64,000 nt of DNA from Dyella sp. ASV21 (GCF_016428975.1 NZ_JAELTT010000002.1:62001-126000), one strand, 5' to 3'. Counted from the stretch's first letter, positions 48,144 to 56,623 are shown. Notes: generated by a model not told the origin, from the sequence alone. Numbers and translations: made by a program.

Positions 48144-48692
48144 ATGTCCAAGGATTTTGTTCCCGTATTCCGAGCGGCCGGGACCGCTGATGTGGCCGCC
48201 ATCGTGGCCCTGGTTGAGTCCGCTTATCGTGGCGAGTCGGGTTTGCGTGGCTGGACCACGGAAACCCATTTGCTCGATGGGCAGCGCACCGATGCGGCGA
48301 GCGTGGCCGACGTGATCGGCCGCGCTGACAGTACGGTCTTGCTGGCCGAGCGCGATGGCGAACTGGTGGCCTGCTGCCACCTGGAGCGCCGCGGGCAGTT
48401 TGGCTACTTCGGCATGTTTGCGGTCGATCCCGCGTTGCAAATGGCCGGCCTTGGCCGCCGCGTGCTGGCCGAGGCCGAACGCATCGTGCGTGAGGATTGG
48501 CGCCTTTCCGACATGCGCATGTCGGTGATCGAACAACGCGGCGAGTTGATTGCGTGGTACCAGCGTCGTGGCTACCAGCTCACCGGCGAAACGGGTGCGT
48601 TTCCCTATGGTCAGCCGCGTTTTGGCATCCCCCGGCGTGACGACTTGCGCTTTGTATGGATGAGCAAGCCATTGCAGGAGGCGGCCGCATGA
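48144..48692 (+). CDS. GNAT family N-acetyltransferase
   Basis: A 182-residue acetyltransferase. The acetyl-CoA-binding segment is GMFAVDPALQMAGLGRRVLA, a close match to the Q/R-x-x-G-x-G/A motif, with RGELIAWYQRRGYQ as motif B. The acceptor is unknown; small molecules or peptides are both possible. ATG at 48144 gives a normal GNAT length; a GTG seven codons upstream is an alternative. It follows sodB by 39 bases and its stop overlaps the Rieske gene start (ATGA). Confidence 0.87.
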   Translation: MSKDFVPVFRAAGTADVAAIVALVESAYRGESGLRGWTTETHLLDGQRTDAASVADVIGRADSTVLLAERDGELVACCHLERRGQFGYFGMFAVDPALQMAGLGRRVLAEAERIVREDWRLSDMRMSVIEQRGELIAWYQRRGYQLTGETGAFPYGQPRFGIPRRDDLRFVWMSKPLQEAAA

Positions 48693-49009
48693 ATCTTGCG
48701 GACTGGGTTTTCGTGGGCACGCGCAGCGAATTGTTGCCCGGCGAGTTCAAGGTGGTGTGGGACGGCGATACCGCCATTGCCGTGTACAACATCGCTGGCG
48801 ACCTGTATGCCATCGAAGATGTGTGCAGTCACGATGGTGGCGAACTGGCCGGCGGTGACGTGCACGGTTTCGACGTGGAGTGCCCGCGTCACGGCGCGCG
48901 CTTTGACGTGCGCACGGGCGCGGTCACTTGTCCACCGGCCTATGAGCCCATCGCCAGCTTTCCCGTACACGAAGTGGATGGGCAGATCTGGACGCGCGAC
49001 GACCGCTGA
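48689..49009 (+). CDS. Rieske-type [2Fe-2S] ferredoxin
   Basis: A 106-residue soluble protein. The cluster ligands are Cys46 and His48 (CSHDGG) and Cys65 and His68 (CPRHGARFD). The arrangement is that of dioxygenase-type ferredoxins (NirD/BphA3-like), with no membrane helix. No oxygenase gene is nearby, so its redox partner is elsewhere. ATG at 48689 follows AGGAG. As a Fe-S protein in an operon controlled by a putative Fe-S sensor with sodB, it may serve in stress metabolism (inference). It ends 3 bases from the convergent MipA gene. Confidence 0.93.
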   Translation: MNLADWVFVGTRSELLPGEFKVVWDGDTAIAVYNIAGDLYAIEDVCSHDGGELAGGDVHGFDVECPRHGARFDVRTGAVTCPPAYEPIASFPVHEVDGQIWTRDDR

Positions 49010-49012
49010 CGC

Positions 49013-49819
49013 TCAGTAGCGGTAGACGAAGGCCAGCGTGGTGGTGAGCTGGTTGGCCGAGCCGAAGTGGCGCACGAGTGAACTGTCCGCCGCATCGCCG
49101 AGCAGGCGCGTGTAATTCACCGCAAACGCAATGCCGGTGTGCTGGCTGGTGGGCATGAACGCGTCATACTCCAGGGCGACCTGCTGGGCGCCGCCGCTGG
49201 GCGTCGACGGCGCCACCCCCAGCTTGCCGGCCTGCACGGGCGTGAGCTGGAAGAAGCGGCGCATCGCGGCGCCGTTCATCGCCTGCCATTGCAATTGCAG
49301 GCTGTGATTGAGATAGCCAATCACTGGAAGGTCGTAGTCGGCGTACACGTTGAGGTACGCGCCGGCGCCTTGCGTGTCATGACTCAGTTCGGCTCCCAGG
49401 TTCCATTGCGGGGTGGCCTGGTATTCGAGATAGCCGCCGCCGTTGAGTCGTGGCGAGAGCGAGTCGACGATGCCGCCAAGCTTGGGGCCCAGCTCCTGGC
49501 GATCCCGGCCCCACAGATAGTTGCCGTACAGACCGCCGCGCCATTGATCGCCATGAATAAAGTCGACCGTCAGGCCGTCCAGCGTCGATAGCGTGATGTG
49601 GTAGGGCAGCTCCGCCTGGATATACGGAATGGCCTGGTTGCGATGGTCACTGGAGCCCACCCACGCGGGCATGCGCTGTACGCCGGCGCCCAGCATGATG
49701 TTGGGGCCGTCGGTGACATTCTCCGCATACACACGGGTCACCGCGCAAAGGCTCAGGGCCATCAGCGCGAGGCGCGCCACCGGCAGCAGGCGTGGCGCGA
49801 AGGGTAGGGACAGGCGCAT
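49013..49819 (-). CDS. MipA/OmpV family outer-membrane protein
   Basis: A 268-residue protein with a signal peptide (to about residue 32, ending VYA) and a beta-barrel rich in alternating hydrophobic strands, ending with a terminal aromatic residue (FVYRY). The N-terminal pattern (MLGAGVQRMPAWVGS and PYIQAELPYHITL) matches MipA/OmpV scaffolding and porin-like proteins. It lies 18 bases after the adaptor gene of the exporter, so it is probably the last gene of that operon. A role in export or in peptidoglycan machinery is possible but cannot be decided. Confidence 0.87.
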   Translation of the reverse strand: MRLSLPFAPRLLPVARLALMALSLCAVTRVYAENVTDGPNIMLGAGVQRMPAWVGSSDHRNQAIPYIQAELPYHITLSTLDGLTVDFIHGDQWRGGLYGNYLWGRDRQELGPKLGGIVDSLSPRLNGGGYLEYQATPQWNLGAELSHDTQGAGAYLNVYADYDLPVIGYLNHSLQLQWQAMNGAAMRRFFQLTPVQAGKLGVAPSTPSGGAQQVALEYDAFMPTSQHTGIAFAVNYTRLLGDAADSSLVRHFGSANQLTTTLAFVYRY

Positions 49820-49837
49820 GTGGACGACCAGATCGCC

Positions 49838-50767
49838 TTACTTGCCGGCAGCGCCGTCGGCCGCCTTGAACTGCACGATCACGCGCTGGCCGATGCGCAG
49901 CGACGCCGGCGGCGGTTGGTCGAACGCCAGCACGCATTCCACCGTGCGGCTGTTGGCGCGAATCAGCGGATCTTCTTCCAGCGCACTGGGGCCAAAGACC
50001 GTGCCGATGCGTTGCACGTGCGCGCTGAGCGCGGGTGCGCCGCTGCCGCTGTCGTCCACGACTTGCGCCGCCATGCCTTCGTGCACGGAGGTGACGAACG
50101 ACTCGTTGAGCTCCGCGCGCACAATGCGCGACTTCTCCGGCAGCAATACGAACACGGCGCCACTCTGCGGGGAGACGGCGGCGCCGGGCTGGATGCTGCG
50201 TTCCACCACCTGGCCGTCCACCGGGGCAACCAGGCTGCGCTGGGCCAGCTCATAGTGAGCGGCATCCAGTTTCTGCGCGCCCATGGCCTCGGCGGCGTGA
50301 GCGTTATCCAGCTCGCCTTGCAACTGCTGCGCCGCATCGCGGGCATCGTCCGCACTCTGGCCGTCGGCGGCGCCGGCCGCGGCGGCGGCGGCCAGGCGGC
50401 CAGCACGTTGCTGGGCGGCCTTGAGGCGAATCTCGAGCAGCTTGGCTTGTGCCTGTGCCTGTTGTTGCTCGGCTTCGGCCGCATGCACCGCCAGTTGTGC
50501 GGGCTTGGTGTCGAGCACTGCCAACACCTGACCCTTGGTGACATGGTCACCCTCGTGCACCTTGATCTCGGCCACCACGCCGTCACGCGGCATGCTCAGT
50601 TTGAGCAGGCCACCTTCGATGTCGATGCGGCCACGCGCTACAGCGGCGTAGGCCGGGGTGGCGGCAGCCTGCGCTTTGGCCTTGTCGGCATCGCTATGCG
50701 AACAGGCCGCCAGCAGTGCCACGGCAAGGGCGAGGGCAGGCAATGAAAGAAGCGTGCGCAGGGTCAT
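49838..50767 (-). CDS. HlyD-family periplasmic adaptor lipoprotein
   Basis: A 309-residue membrane-fusion protein. It has a lipoprotein signal with lipobox LLAAC at about residues 18-22, a lipoyl half-motif (MPRDGVVAEIKVHEGDHVTKG), an Ala/Gln-rich coiled-coil hairpin at about 80-165, the second lipoyl half (SLVAPVDGQVVERSIQPG) and a beta-barrel domain. It would bridge the inner-membrane ABC permease and the outer-membrane lipoprotein of the same operon. ATG at 50767, with AAGGA, is preferred to a start 24 bases earlier. It begins 21 bases after the ATPase stop. Confidence 0.93.
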   Translation of the reverse strand: MTLRTLLSLPALALAVALLAACSHSDADKAKAQAAATPAYAAVARGRIDIEGGLLKLSMPRDGVVAEIKVHEGDHVTKGQVLAVLDTKPAQLAVHAAEAEQQQAQAQAKLLEIRLKAAQQRAGRLAAAAAAGAADGQSADDARDAAQQLQGELDNAHAAEAMGAQKLDAAHYELAQRSLVAPVDGQVVERSIQPGAAVSPQSGAVFVLLPEKSRIVRAELNESFVTSVHEGMAAQVVDDSGSGAPALSAHVQRIGTVFGPSALEEDPLIRANSRTVECVLAFDQPPPASLRIGQRVIVQFKAADGAAGK

Positions 50768-50787
50768 GCAAATAGTTCCTTGTTGCC

Positions 50788-51534
50788 TCACGTCGGCGCG
50801 GATGCCGGCGTGGGCACGCGATCACTAAGGATACGGCCATCTTCCATGGCGAGCACGCGATCGGCATGGCCGACCAGGCGAGGATCGTGGCTGACGCACA
50901 GCACCGTAGTGCCGTGCCCGCGCGCAATGCGATGCAGGATGTCGATGATGATCTGGCCGTTGGCCGCATCCAGCGCGCTGGTGGGCTCGTCGGCGAACAG
51001 CAGGCCCGGGTCCTTGGCCAGGGCGCGGGCAATCGCCACGCGCTGCTTTTCGCCGCCGGACAGCTCGGACGGGCGCAGGCCCATGCGCGGACCCAAGCCC
51101 ACTTCCTCCAGCGACGCCTGGGCGCGGCGGCGAGCTTCGCCGGGCGTCAGGCCCAGGTAGCTCAGCGGCAGCTCCACCTGTTCCAGCGCGTTGAGCGCGG
51201 GGAAGAGGTTGAAGCCCTGGAACACGAAGCCGGTGTGCAGCAGGCGGAAACGCTCCAGCGCGCGCTGGTTGAGCTTGCCCAGATCCTCGCCCAGGGCGAC
51301 GACCTCGCCACTGTCGGCGCGCTGCAATCCGCTGAGGATGGCGAGCAAGGTGCTCTTGCCGCAGCCGGAGGGTCCGGAGATGAGGGTAAGCTCGCCCGCG
51401 CGGATATCCAGCGTCAGGTCGTGCAGCACCGTGTTGTGGATCGGTCCCGTGCTGAAGGACTTGCTGATGTTGCGCGCCTGCAACGAGATCGATGGCGCGG
51501 GGCTGGAGGCGAGGGAACTCATGGGTTGGGACAT
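50788..51534 (-). CDS. ABC exporter ATP-binding protein (MacB/LolD/DevA-like)
   Basis: A 248-residue ATPase with Walker A GPSGCGKST, signature LSGGEKQRVAIARAL, Walker B LLFADEPTSALD and the switch His in VSHD. The LolD/MacB-like sequence around the signature fits an FtsX-type permease partner. ATG at 51534 overlaps the upstream permease gene end region (stop 51545 is 10 bases away) and follows GAGG. A start at 51522 is possible. It drives the exporter formed with the neighbouring permease, adaptor and outer-membrane gene. Confidence 0.94.
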   Translation of the reverse strand: MSQPMSSLASSPAPSISLQARNISKSFSTGPIHNTVLHDLTLDIRAGELTLISGPSGCGKSTLLAILSGLQRADSGEVVALGEDLGKLNQRALERFRLLHTGFVFQGFNLFPALNALEQVELPLSYLGLTPGEARRRAQASLEEVGLGPRMGLRPSELSGGEKQRVAIARALAKDPGLLFADEPTSALDAANGQIIIDILHRIARGHGTTVLCVSHDPRLVGHADRVLAMEDGRILSDRVPTPASAPT

Positions 51535-51544
51535 GTCGCTCGCC

Positions 51545-52678
51545 TCAGCGCAACAATGTGGCGGGATCGGCGCGATGCAGGCTGCGCATGGCGGCCAGCC
51601 CCGAGACAATCGCCAGGCTCATGCACAGCAGCAGGCATACCGCGGTGGTCCACGGCCCCAGCGATACCGGCACGTTGCGCGCGCGCGCAATTGCCAGGGC
51701 GATTGCCCCCAGCACGCTGCTGCCGATCAAGCCGAGTGCGCCGACCCAGAATGCTTGTTCCATCACCACCTTGCGCAACGCGCCCACGCCAACGCCCAGC
51801 GCGTTGAGCGTGGCGTACTCGCGTACGGAGCCGATCACGGCGGCGATCAGGGTTTGGCTGGTGATCACCGCACCCACCAGGAACACGATGCCGGCCAGGA
51901 ACAGCACGCCGGCACCCGCGCCCGTGTCGAGTATCCAGTAGAGCTGGGAGCGACGGGCGAAATCGCGTGCGGTCCACACGTCGTAGCTACCGAAGGCGCG
52001 GTCGCCGCGCAGGCGCGCAGCAACGTCCGTGGCAAGCGCGGGGTCGCGTAGCTTGGCTACGAAATAAGTCATGCGGTTGGCGTTGGAGGGGTCGGTGTCC
52101 AGGGTGGCAGCCGTAGCCAGCGATGCCACCACGTTCACTCCGCCCAGCGCGCGCAGGCCGCTGCTGACGCCAACCACGCGCACACGGTGGCCGTTGATGA
52201 CGGCGGTATCGCCCACGCCGACGCCCAGGTTCTCAAGGTCGGCACGATCCACGATCACCGCATCGGGCTCGTTGAGGCGCGCGCGCAAGCTCAGAGGCAG
52301 GGCGTGGGCGAACATGAGGCCGTCCGGCCGGGCGTTGATGCCGGAGACGAATACCGACACGCCGCCGGTGTCGCTGGGACCGCGCCAGTCGGCGTCCACC
52401 CAGTGGAAGGGTTCCACCGCGGTGACGTCCGGGTCCATGCGCAGTCGCATTTCCACACCGGCATCGATCGAGCGGCCCAGGTTGACGCTCTGCGTGCCGG
52501 GATAGCCCGCCCAGAGGTCGCCCGACGAACCGGTGATGTACACCGCCGCGCTGCCGAAGATGCCGAGCACCAGCGCGGCCTGCAGCAACTGCAGCAGGCC
52601 GGAAAAGCCGACCGCCACGATGGCGGGCAGAAAGCGACGCCATTCATAAACAAGCGTCTTGCGAGCCAGCGCCACCAT
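51545..52678 (-). CDS. FtsX-like ABC permease (DevC/MacB-type)
   Basis: A 377-residue inner-membrane protein with an N-terminal helix (about 18-45), a large periplasmic domain (about 46-255) and three C-terminal helices (GVLFLAGIVFLVGAVITSQT; FWVGALGLIGSSVLGAIALAIA; TTAVCLLLCMSLAIVSGLAA). This is the FtsX topology seen in DevC and MacB, which extrude material from the periplasm rather than across the inner membrane. VREYATLNALGVG is the conserved coupling segment. It starts at the base where the outer-membrane gene stop ends. Confidence 0.92.
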   Translation of the reverse strand: MVALARKTLVYEWRRFLPAIVAVGFSGLLQLLQAALVLGIFGSAAVYITGSSGDLWAGYPGTQSVNLGRSIDAGVEMRLRMDPDVTAVEPFHWVDADWRGPSDTGGVSVFVSGINARPDGLMFAHALPLSLRARLNEPDAVIVDRADLENLGVGVGDTAVINGHRVRVVGVSSGLRALGGVNVVASLATAATLDTDPSNANRMTYFVAKLRDPALATDVAARLRGDRAFGSYDVWTARDFARRSQLYWILDTGAGAGVLFLAGIVFLVGAVITSQTLIAAVIGSVREYATLNALGVGVGALRKVVMEQAFWVGALGLIGSSVLGAIALAIARARNVPVSLGPWTTAVCLLLCMSLAIVSGLAAMRSLHRADPATLLR

Positions 52679-54093
52679 CAGTTGGTGCCTTCCGGCAGTG
52701 GCGTGTTCGGCATGGGGGCGCCGCCCAAGGCCTTGTAGAGCGCCACGTAGGCGAGGTCGCGCGCCGCTACGGCGCTTACCACATCCAGCGCGGCCTTGTG
52801 GCCTTCGATCAGGCTGTCCTGCAGTTCGAGCGGGCTGCTGAGCTTGAGCTCGGTGCGCTTGCGCTGGGCGTTGAGGTTGGTCTGCACGGCCTCGGCGGCC
52901 TGCACGGTCGCCTGTTCGCGATCACGCAGCTGCGCCAGGTCGCCCATGGCCGTTTCCGCTTCGGCCACGCCTTGCAGCACCGCCTGGCGGTAGGCCAGCA
53001 CGGCGGCCTTCAGTTCGTGGTCCTTGGCGTGGGCATTGGCCACGCGCTGGCCCCAATCGAACAGCGGAACGTCGATGATGGGCCCGGTGGAATAGATCGC
53101 CTCGCCGGTGTGCACCTTATGGTTGGCGGCAATGTTGGCTGACCACTGCACCGAGGAGCCGATCCCGATGTGCGGATAAATGTCCGCGCGGCTGATACCC
53201 AGCTCGCCGGCCGCACGCAACACGTCGGCTTCGGCGGTGGCGATTTCCGGCCGGGCGCGCAGCATGTCGGCTGGTGCGCTGGTCAGCTGCCAGTCGCCCA
53301 GGCGCGGCTGCTCGCCGGGTTGCAGCCATTGCGGGTCGGGTTCGGGCTGGCCCAGCAGCACGGCCAGCTGCTGGGCGCTGCTGTTGATCGTCTGCAGAGG
53401 TTCGCTCAGGGCGGCCTGGGCATGCGAAAGCTCGGCCTGGGCGCGCGCCACCTCCGCCGGGGGGGCGAGGCCAAGTTCCTGGCGCACCTTGAGCAGGCGC
53501 AGTTTTTCCCGCAGGGAGTCGCGGATCGCGGTCAGCAGGCGCGCTTGCTGCTGGGCGGAGCGTAGCTCGACCCAGCGCCGGGTCACTTCCGCCACCAGCG
53601 ATACCTGGGCGCCGCGCACGGCGGCATTGACCCCGTCCAACTGCCCCTGAGACAACCGCTTGGTGCTTTGCCAGGCCCCGAACAGGGGCAATTCCCACAC
53701 GGCATCGAAGCCCGCCACGAAGTAGGAGGCGGTGGTGTCCGGGTCGATCACGTCATTGGTGCGACCGTGCAGCGAGGGCAGGTACGGATCATGGGAGTGG
53801 CGGTTGAGGATGCGCGCTGCGCGCATGCGCTCGGCGGCCTGCGCCACCTCCAGGTTGCTCTGCAGGGCGCGGTCGATCAGCGCGTTCAGCTCGGGGTCGC
53901 CCAGCGCCTGCCACCAGCCGCGCAGGTCTGCGCTGGGGGGCGCGACGCCGGCCGGCGCATTGCGCCAGGTTTCGGGCACCGGGGGCTTGAGATCGGGTAG
54001 CGGGGCGACCGAGCACCCCGCCAACGTCACCAGTCCCCAGGCGATCAACCCGCTGGCGAACAGGGGGCGGATCCGGGAAGGTGCAGCTTCCAT
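52678..54093 (-). CDS. TolC-like outer-membrane efflux lipoprotein (NodT family)
   Basis: A 471-residue outer-membrane channel protein. Lipoprotein signal with lipobox LAGC at about residues 24-27, then two OEP repeats of long helices. Typical segments are WWQALGDPELNALIDRAL, ARPEIATAEADVLRAAGELG and GPIIDVPLFDWGQR. It forms the outer-membrane exit duct of the tripartite exporter. ATG at 54093 gives a proper lipoprotein signal and is preferred to GTG at 54129. It is the first gene of the operon, 42 bases downstream of a perfect palindrome. Confidence 0.93.
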   Translation of the reverse strand: MEAAPSRIRPLFASGLIAWGLVTLAGCSVAPLPDLKPPVPETWRNAPAGVAPPSADLRGWWQALGDPELNALIDRALQSNLEVAQAAERMRAARILNRHSHDPYLPSLHGRTNDVIDPDTTASYFVAGFDAVWELPLFGAWQSTKRLSQGQLDGVNAAVRGAQVSLVAEVTRRWVELRSAQQQARLLTAIRDSLREKLRLLKVRQELGLAPPAEVARAQAELSHAQAALSEPLQTINSSAQQLAVLLGQPEPDPQWLQPGEQPRLGDWQLTSAPADMLRARPEIATAEADVLRAAGELGISRADIYPHIGIGSSVQWSANIAANHKVHTGEAIYSTGPIIDVPLFDWGQRVANAHAKDHELKAAVLAYRQAVLQGVAEAETAMGDLAQLRDREQATVQAAEAVQTNLNAQRKRTELKLSSPLELQDSLIEGHKAALDVVSAVAARDLAYVALYKALGGAPMPNTPLPEGTN

Positions 54094-54135
54094 GTTCGAC
54101 TGTTCCGGGTGATTTCGACGCTGAAACACGAATTT

Positions 54136-54149
54136 CCTGAACGTTCAGG
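54136..54149. promoter_or_regulatory. perfect 14-bp palindrome upstream of the exporter operon
   Basis: CCTGAACGTTCAGG, both halves fully complementary. TGAAC/GTTCA palindromes are common operators of TetR-family repressors. It lies 42 bases upstream of the efflux lipoprotein start, in the promoter area. No tetR-like gene is present nearby, so the cognate regulator would be encoded elsewhere. Confidence 0.6.
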
Positions 54150-54349
54150 TGACAAGTGGGGTGTGCTTGTGACCGGCGACAGCGCCAATAAGTGCCCCAA
54201 TCATACCGGAGCTGCCCTACGACAGGCTTATAAATTGCCGGGAGCTGTCGTCTTCGTTAAGACGCCGCGCAGTTTCTTTCGGAAAGAAAGGAGGCCGAAA
54301 GGGGTGGGTCCCTATCGTGTCCTCATCCTGCAATACGGAGCTTCACCTT

Positions 54350-55051
54350 GTGACTGGCTGGACCATTCTCTGCGACTTCGACGGCACCATCTCGGTCGAG
54401 GACGTGATCGACTCGCTGCTTGACCGCTTCGGCCGCCCGGGCTGGGAGACGCTCGAGCAGGATTGGCGCGCCGGCCGTATTGGCTCGCGCGAGTGCATGA
54501 CCGGCCAGGTTGGCCTGCTCGACATGACCCAGCAGGAGCTGGACAAGCACCTGGGTTCGCTGTGGATCGACCACGCCTTCCCGGCGTTCGTGAAGCAGGC
54601 GCGCGAGTTGTCCACGCCCATCCGCGTGGTCAGCGACGGTCTCGATTACGCCATTCATAAGATTCTGGGTCGCTATGGCCTGGACGATATGCCGCTGGCG
54701 GCCAACCACCTGGCCCCGGCCACGCCGCCGCGCCAGTGGCAGCTCACCTCGCCCTTCCAGGCCGAGGGTTGCCGCAGCGGTACCTGCAAGTGCGCCGTGG
54801 CCGCGCAGGCCAGCAAGGGCGGCACCAAGACCCTGCTGATCGGCGATGGCGCGTCGGATTTCTGCGCCGCTGATCGCGTCGATTTCGTGTTTGCCAAGCA
54901 TCGCCTGATCGAGCACTGCCGCGCCGCCGGCATTCCTTATGTGCCGATCACGGGTTTCGAGGACGCGCTGGAGCTGTTGCCGCGCCTGCTCGACGGTAGC
55001 CTGCTGGCCGAGCACACCCCGGCTCAGCCCCCCGTGGCCATTGCCTTGTAA
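54350..55051 (+). CDS. MtnX-like HAD-IB phosphatase
   Basis: A 233-residue cytosolic HAD-superfamily phosphatase. Motif I CDFDGTIS holds the nucleophile Asp9 and acid Asp11; motif II is VVSDGLDY and motif IV is IGDGASDFCAA. The small helical cap and the Cys-rich GCRSGTCKC segment fit the MtnX/PSPase-like subgroup. The substrate is unknown, but a phosphorylated amino or keto compound is plausible given the next gene. GTG at 54350 has GGAG 9 bases upstream; GTG at 54317 is an alternative. It starts 54 bases before the aminotransferase. Confidence 0.85.
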   Translation: MTGWTILCDFDGTISVEDVIDSLLDRFGRPGWETLEQDWRAGRIGSRECMTGQVGLLDMTQQELDKHLGSLWIDHAFPAFVKQARELSTPIRVVSDGLDYAIHKILGRYGLDDMPLAANHLAPATPPRQWQLTSPFQAEGCRSGTCKCAVAAQASKGGTKTLLIGDGASDFCAADRVDFVFAKHRLIEHCRAAGIPYVPITGFEDALELLPRLLDGSLLAEHTPAQPPVAIAL

Positions 55052-55105
55052 CTGAGCGAGCCACGCTCGCTCTCCCCACTTTCCATCGTTTTCTGGATTC
55101 CCCTG

Positions 55106-56512
55106 ATGAACGCTTACGACAAGAACGCTGGCGTCGTGATCCCCGACGCGCAGCTGCTGGCCGATGAGGCTGAGTGGAGCTCGTTCGGCGATACCGTGCA
55201 TTACGTCGATCCGCCGAAGATCTTCCGTCATGGTGAAGGCAGCTGGATGATCGACACGGCCGGTACGCGCTTCCTCGATCTGCAGATGTGGTACTCCGCC
55301 GTGAACTTCGGTTACGGCAACCAGCGCCTGAACGATACGCTCAAGCGCCAGATCGACGTGCTGCCGCAGGTTGCCAGCCAGTACCTGCACCAGACCCGCA
55401 TCGAGCTGGCCAAGACCATTGCGGTCGATGCCCAGAAGAAGTTCGGCCTCAAGGGCCGCGTGCACTTCAACGTGGGCGGCGCGCAGGCGGTGGAAGATTC
55501 GCTCAAGCTGGTGCGCAACTACACCGGTGGCAAGAGCCTGATGTTCGCCTTCGAGGGCGGCTACCACGGCCGTACCCTGGGCGCGTCGTCCATCACCTCC
55601 AGCTACCGCTACCGTCGTCGCTTCGGCCACTTCGGCGAGCGCGCGATGTTCGTGCCGTTCCCGTACCCGTTCCGTCGCCCGAAGGGCATGACGCCGGAGG
55701 AATACTCCGATGCGTGCGTGCGCCAGTTCGCGCGCCTGTTTGAAACCGAATACAACGGCGTGTGGGATCCCAAGGTCAACCAGGCCGAATACGCTGCTTT
55801 CTACGTTGAGCCGATCCAGGGCACCGGTGGCTACGTGTTGCCGCCGATGAACTTCTTCAAGGACCTGAAGAAGGTGTTGGATCAGTACGGCATCCTGATG
55901 GTCGTCGACGAAATCCAGATGGGCTTCTGGCGCACCGGCAAGCTGTGGTCGATCGAGCATTTCGGCGTGACGCCGGACATCATCGTGTTCGGCAAGGCGC
56001 TGACCAATGGCCTCAATCCGCTGTCGGGCCTGTGGGCGCGCGAAGAGATGATCAACCCGACCATCTTCCCGCCGGGCTCCACCCACTCCACCTTCAACTC
56101 CAACCCGCTGGGTACCTCGCTGGGTCTGGAGGTGATCAAGATGGGCTACGAGCTGGACTACGAGACCAGCGTGCCGAAGAAGGGCGCGCACTTCCTCGAA
56201 GGCCTGCGCGACCTGCAGAAGCGCCACAAGGAAATCGGCGACGTCGATGGCCTGGGTCTCGCCATGCGCGCCGAGATTTGCACCGACGACGGCTTCACGC
56301 CGAACAAGGCGCTGCTGGACAAGATGGTCGACATCGGCCTGGCTGGCGACCTGGAGCACAACGGCAAGAAGATCGGCCTCGTGCTCGACGTGGGTGGTTG
56401 GTACAAGAACGTGATCACCTTCGCGCCGTCGCTGGATATCACGCACGAAGAAATTGACTTGGCCATTGCGCTGCTCGACCAGCTGCTGACCAAGGCCAAG
56501 AAGGCTATGTAA
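55106..56512 (+). CDS. class III PLP-dependent aminotransferase
   Basis: A 468-residue enzyme. FNVGGAQAVEDSLKL is the phosphate-binding region, FEGGYHGRTLGAS, VVDEIQMGFWRTGKLW (cofactor Asp and Gln) and VFGKALTNGLNPLSG with the Schiff-base Lys follow in order. It differs in sequence from the other class III enzyme in this window (6914-8410) and is not a close paralogue. The amino group substrate cannot be assigned. Pairing with a phosphatase suggests a two-step route to a free amino compound, or turnover of a phosphorylated one. Terminators follow. Confidence 0.87.
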   Translation: MNAYDKNAGVVIPDAQLLADEAEWSSFGDTVHYVDPPKIFRHGEGSWMIDTAGTRFLDLQMWYSAVNFGYGNQRLNDTLKRQIDVLPQVASQYLHQTRIELAKTIAVDAQKKFGLKGRVHFNVGGAQAVEDSLKLVRNYTGGKSLMFAFEGGYHGRTLGASSITSSYRYRRRFGHFGERAMFVPFPYPFRRPKGMTPEEYSDACVRQFARLFETEYNGVWDPKVNQAEYAAFYVEPIQGTGGYVLPPMNFFKDLKKVLDQYGILMVVDEIQMGFWRTGKLWSIEHFGVTPDIIVFGKALTNGLNPLSGLWAREEMINPTIFPPGSTHSTFNSNPLGTSLGLEVIKMGYELDYETSVPKKGAHFLEGLRDLQKRHKEIGDVDGLGLAMRAEICTDDGFTPNKALLDKMVDIGLAGDLEHNGKKIGLVLDVGGWYKNVITFAPSLDITHEEIDLAIALLDQLLTKAKKAM

Positions 56513-56517
56513 GACGA

Positions 56518-56543
56518 CGCGGCGAGGCTAATCCCTCGCCGCG
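56518..56543 (+). terminator. hairpin directly after the aminotransferase gene
   Basis: Perfect 10-bp stem CGCGGCGAGG / CCTCGCCGCG with a 6-base loop, 6 bases past the stop. There is no T run; the stronger terminator follows at 56592. Confidence 0.6.
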
Positions 56544-56575
56544 TTGCCGTACGGTTTGTCTCGAGTAGTTCCCAT

Positions 56576-56623
56576 GCAGGGGATGTGTGACAACGGCGAC
56601 GCCTATGCGTCGCCGTTTTTTTT
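56576..56623 (+). repeat. terminator-bearing repeat, copy 1
   Basis: Begins GCAGGGGATGTGTGACAACGG (21 bases; the first 20 are GCAGGGGATGTGTGACAACG) and continues into a hairpin and T run. The same 21 bases followed by a similar hairpin recur at 59286-59331. The two copies lie on either side of the LysR/MFS gene pair, in the same orientation. Confidence 0.75.
56592..56623 (+). terminator. rho-independent terminator of the phosphatase-aminotransferase operon
   Basis: Perfect 11-bp stem (56592-56602... paired with 56607-56617) and CTAT loop, then a run of eight T ending at the convergent LysR stop codon. Confidence 0.92.
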
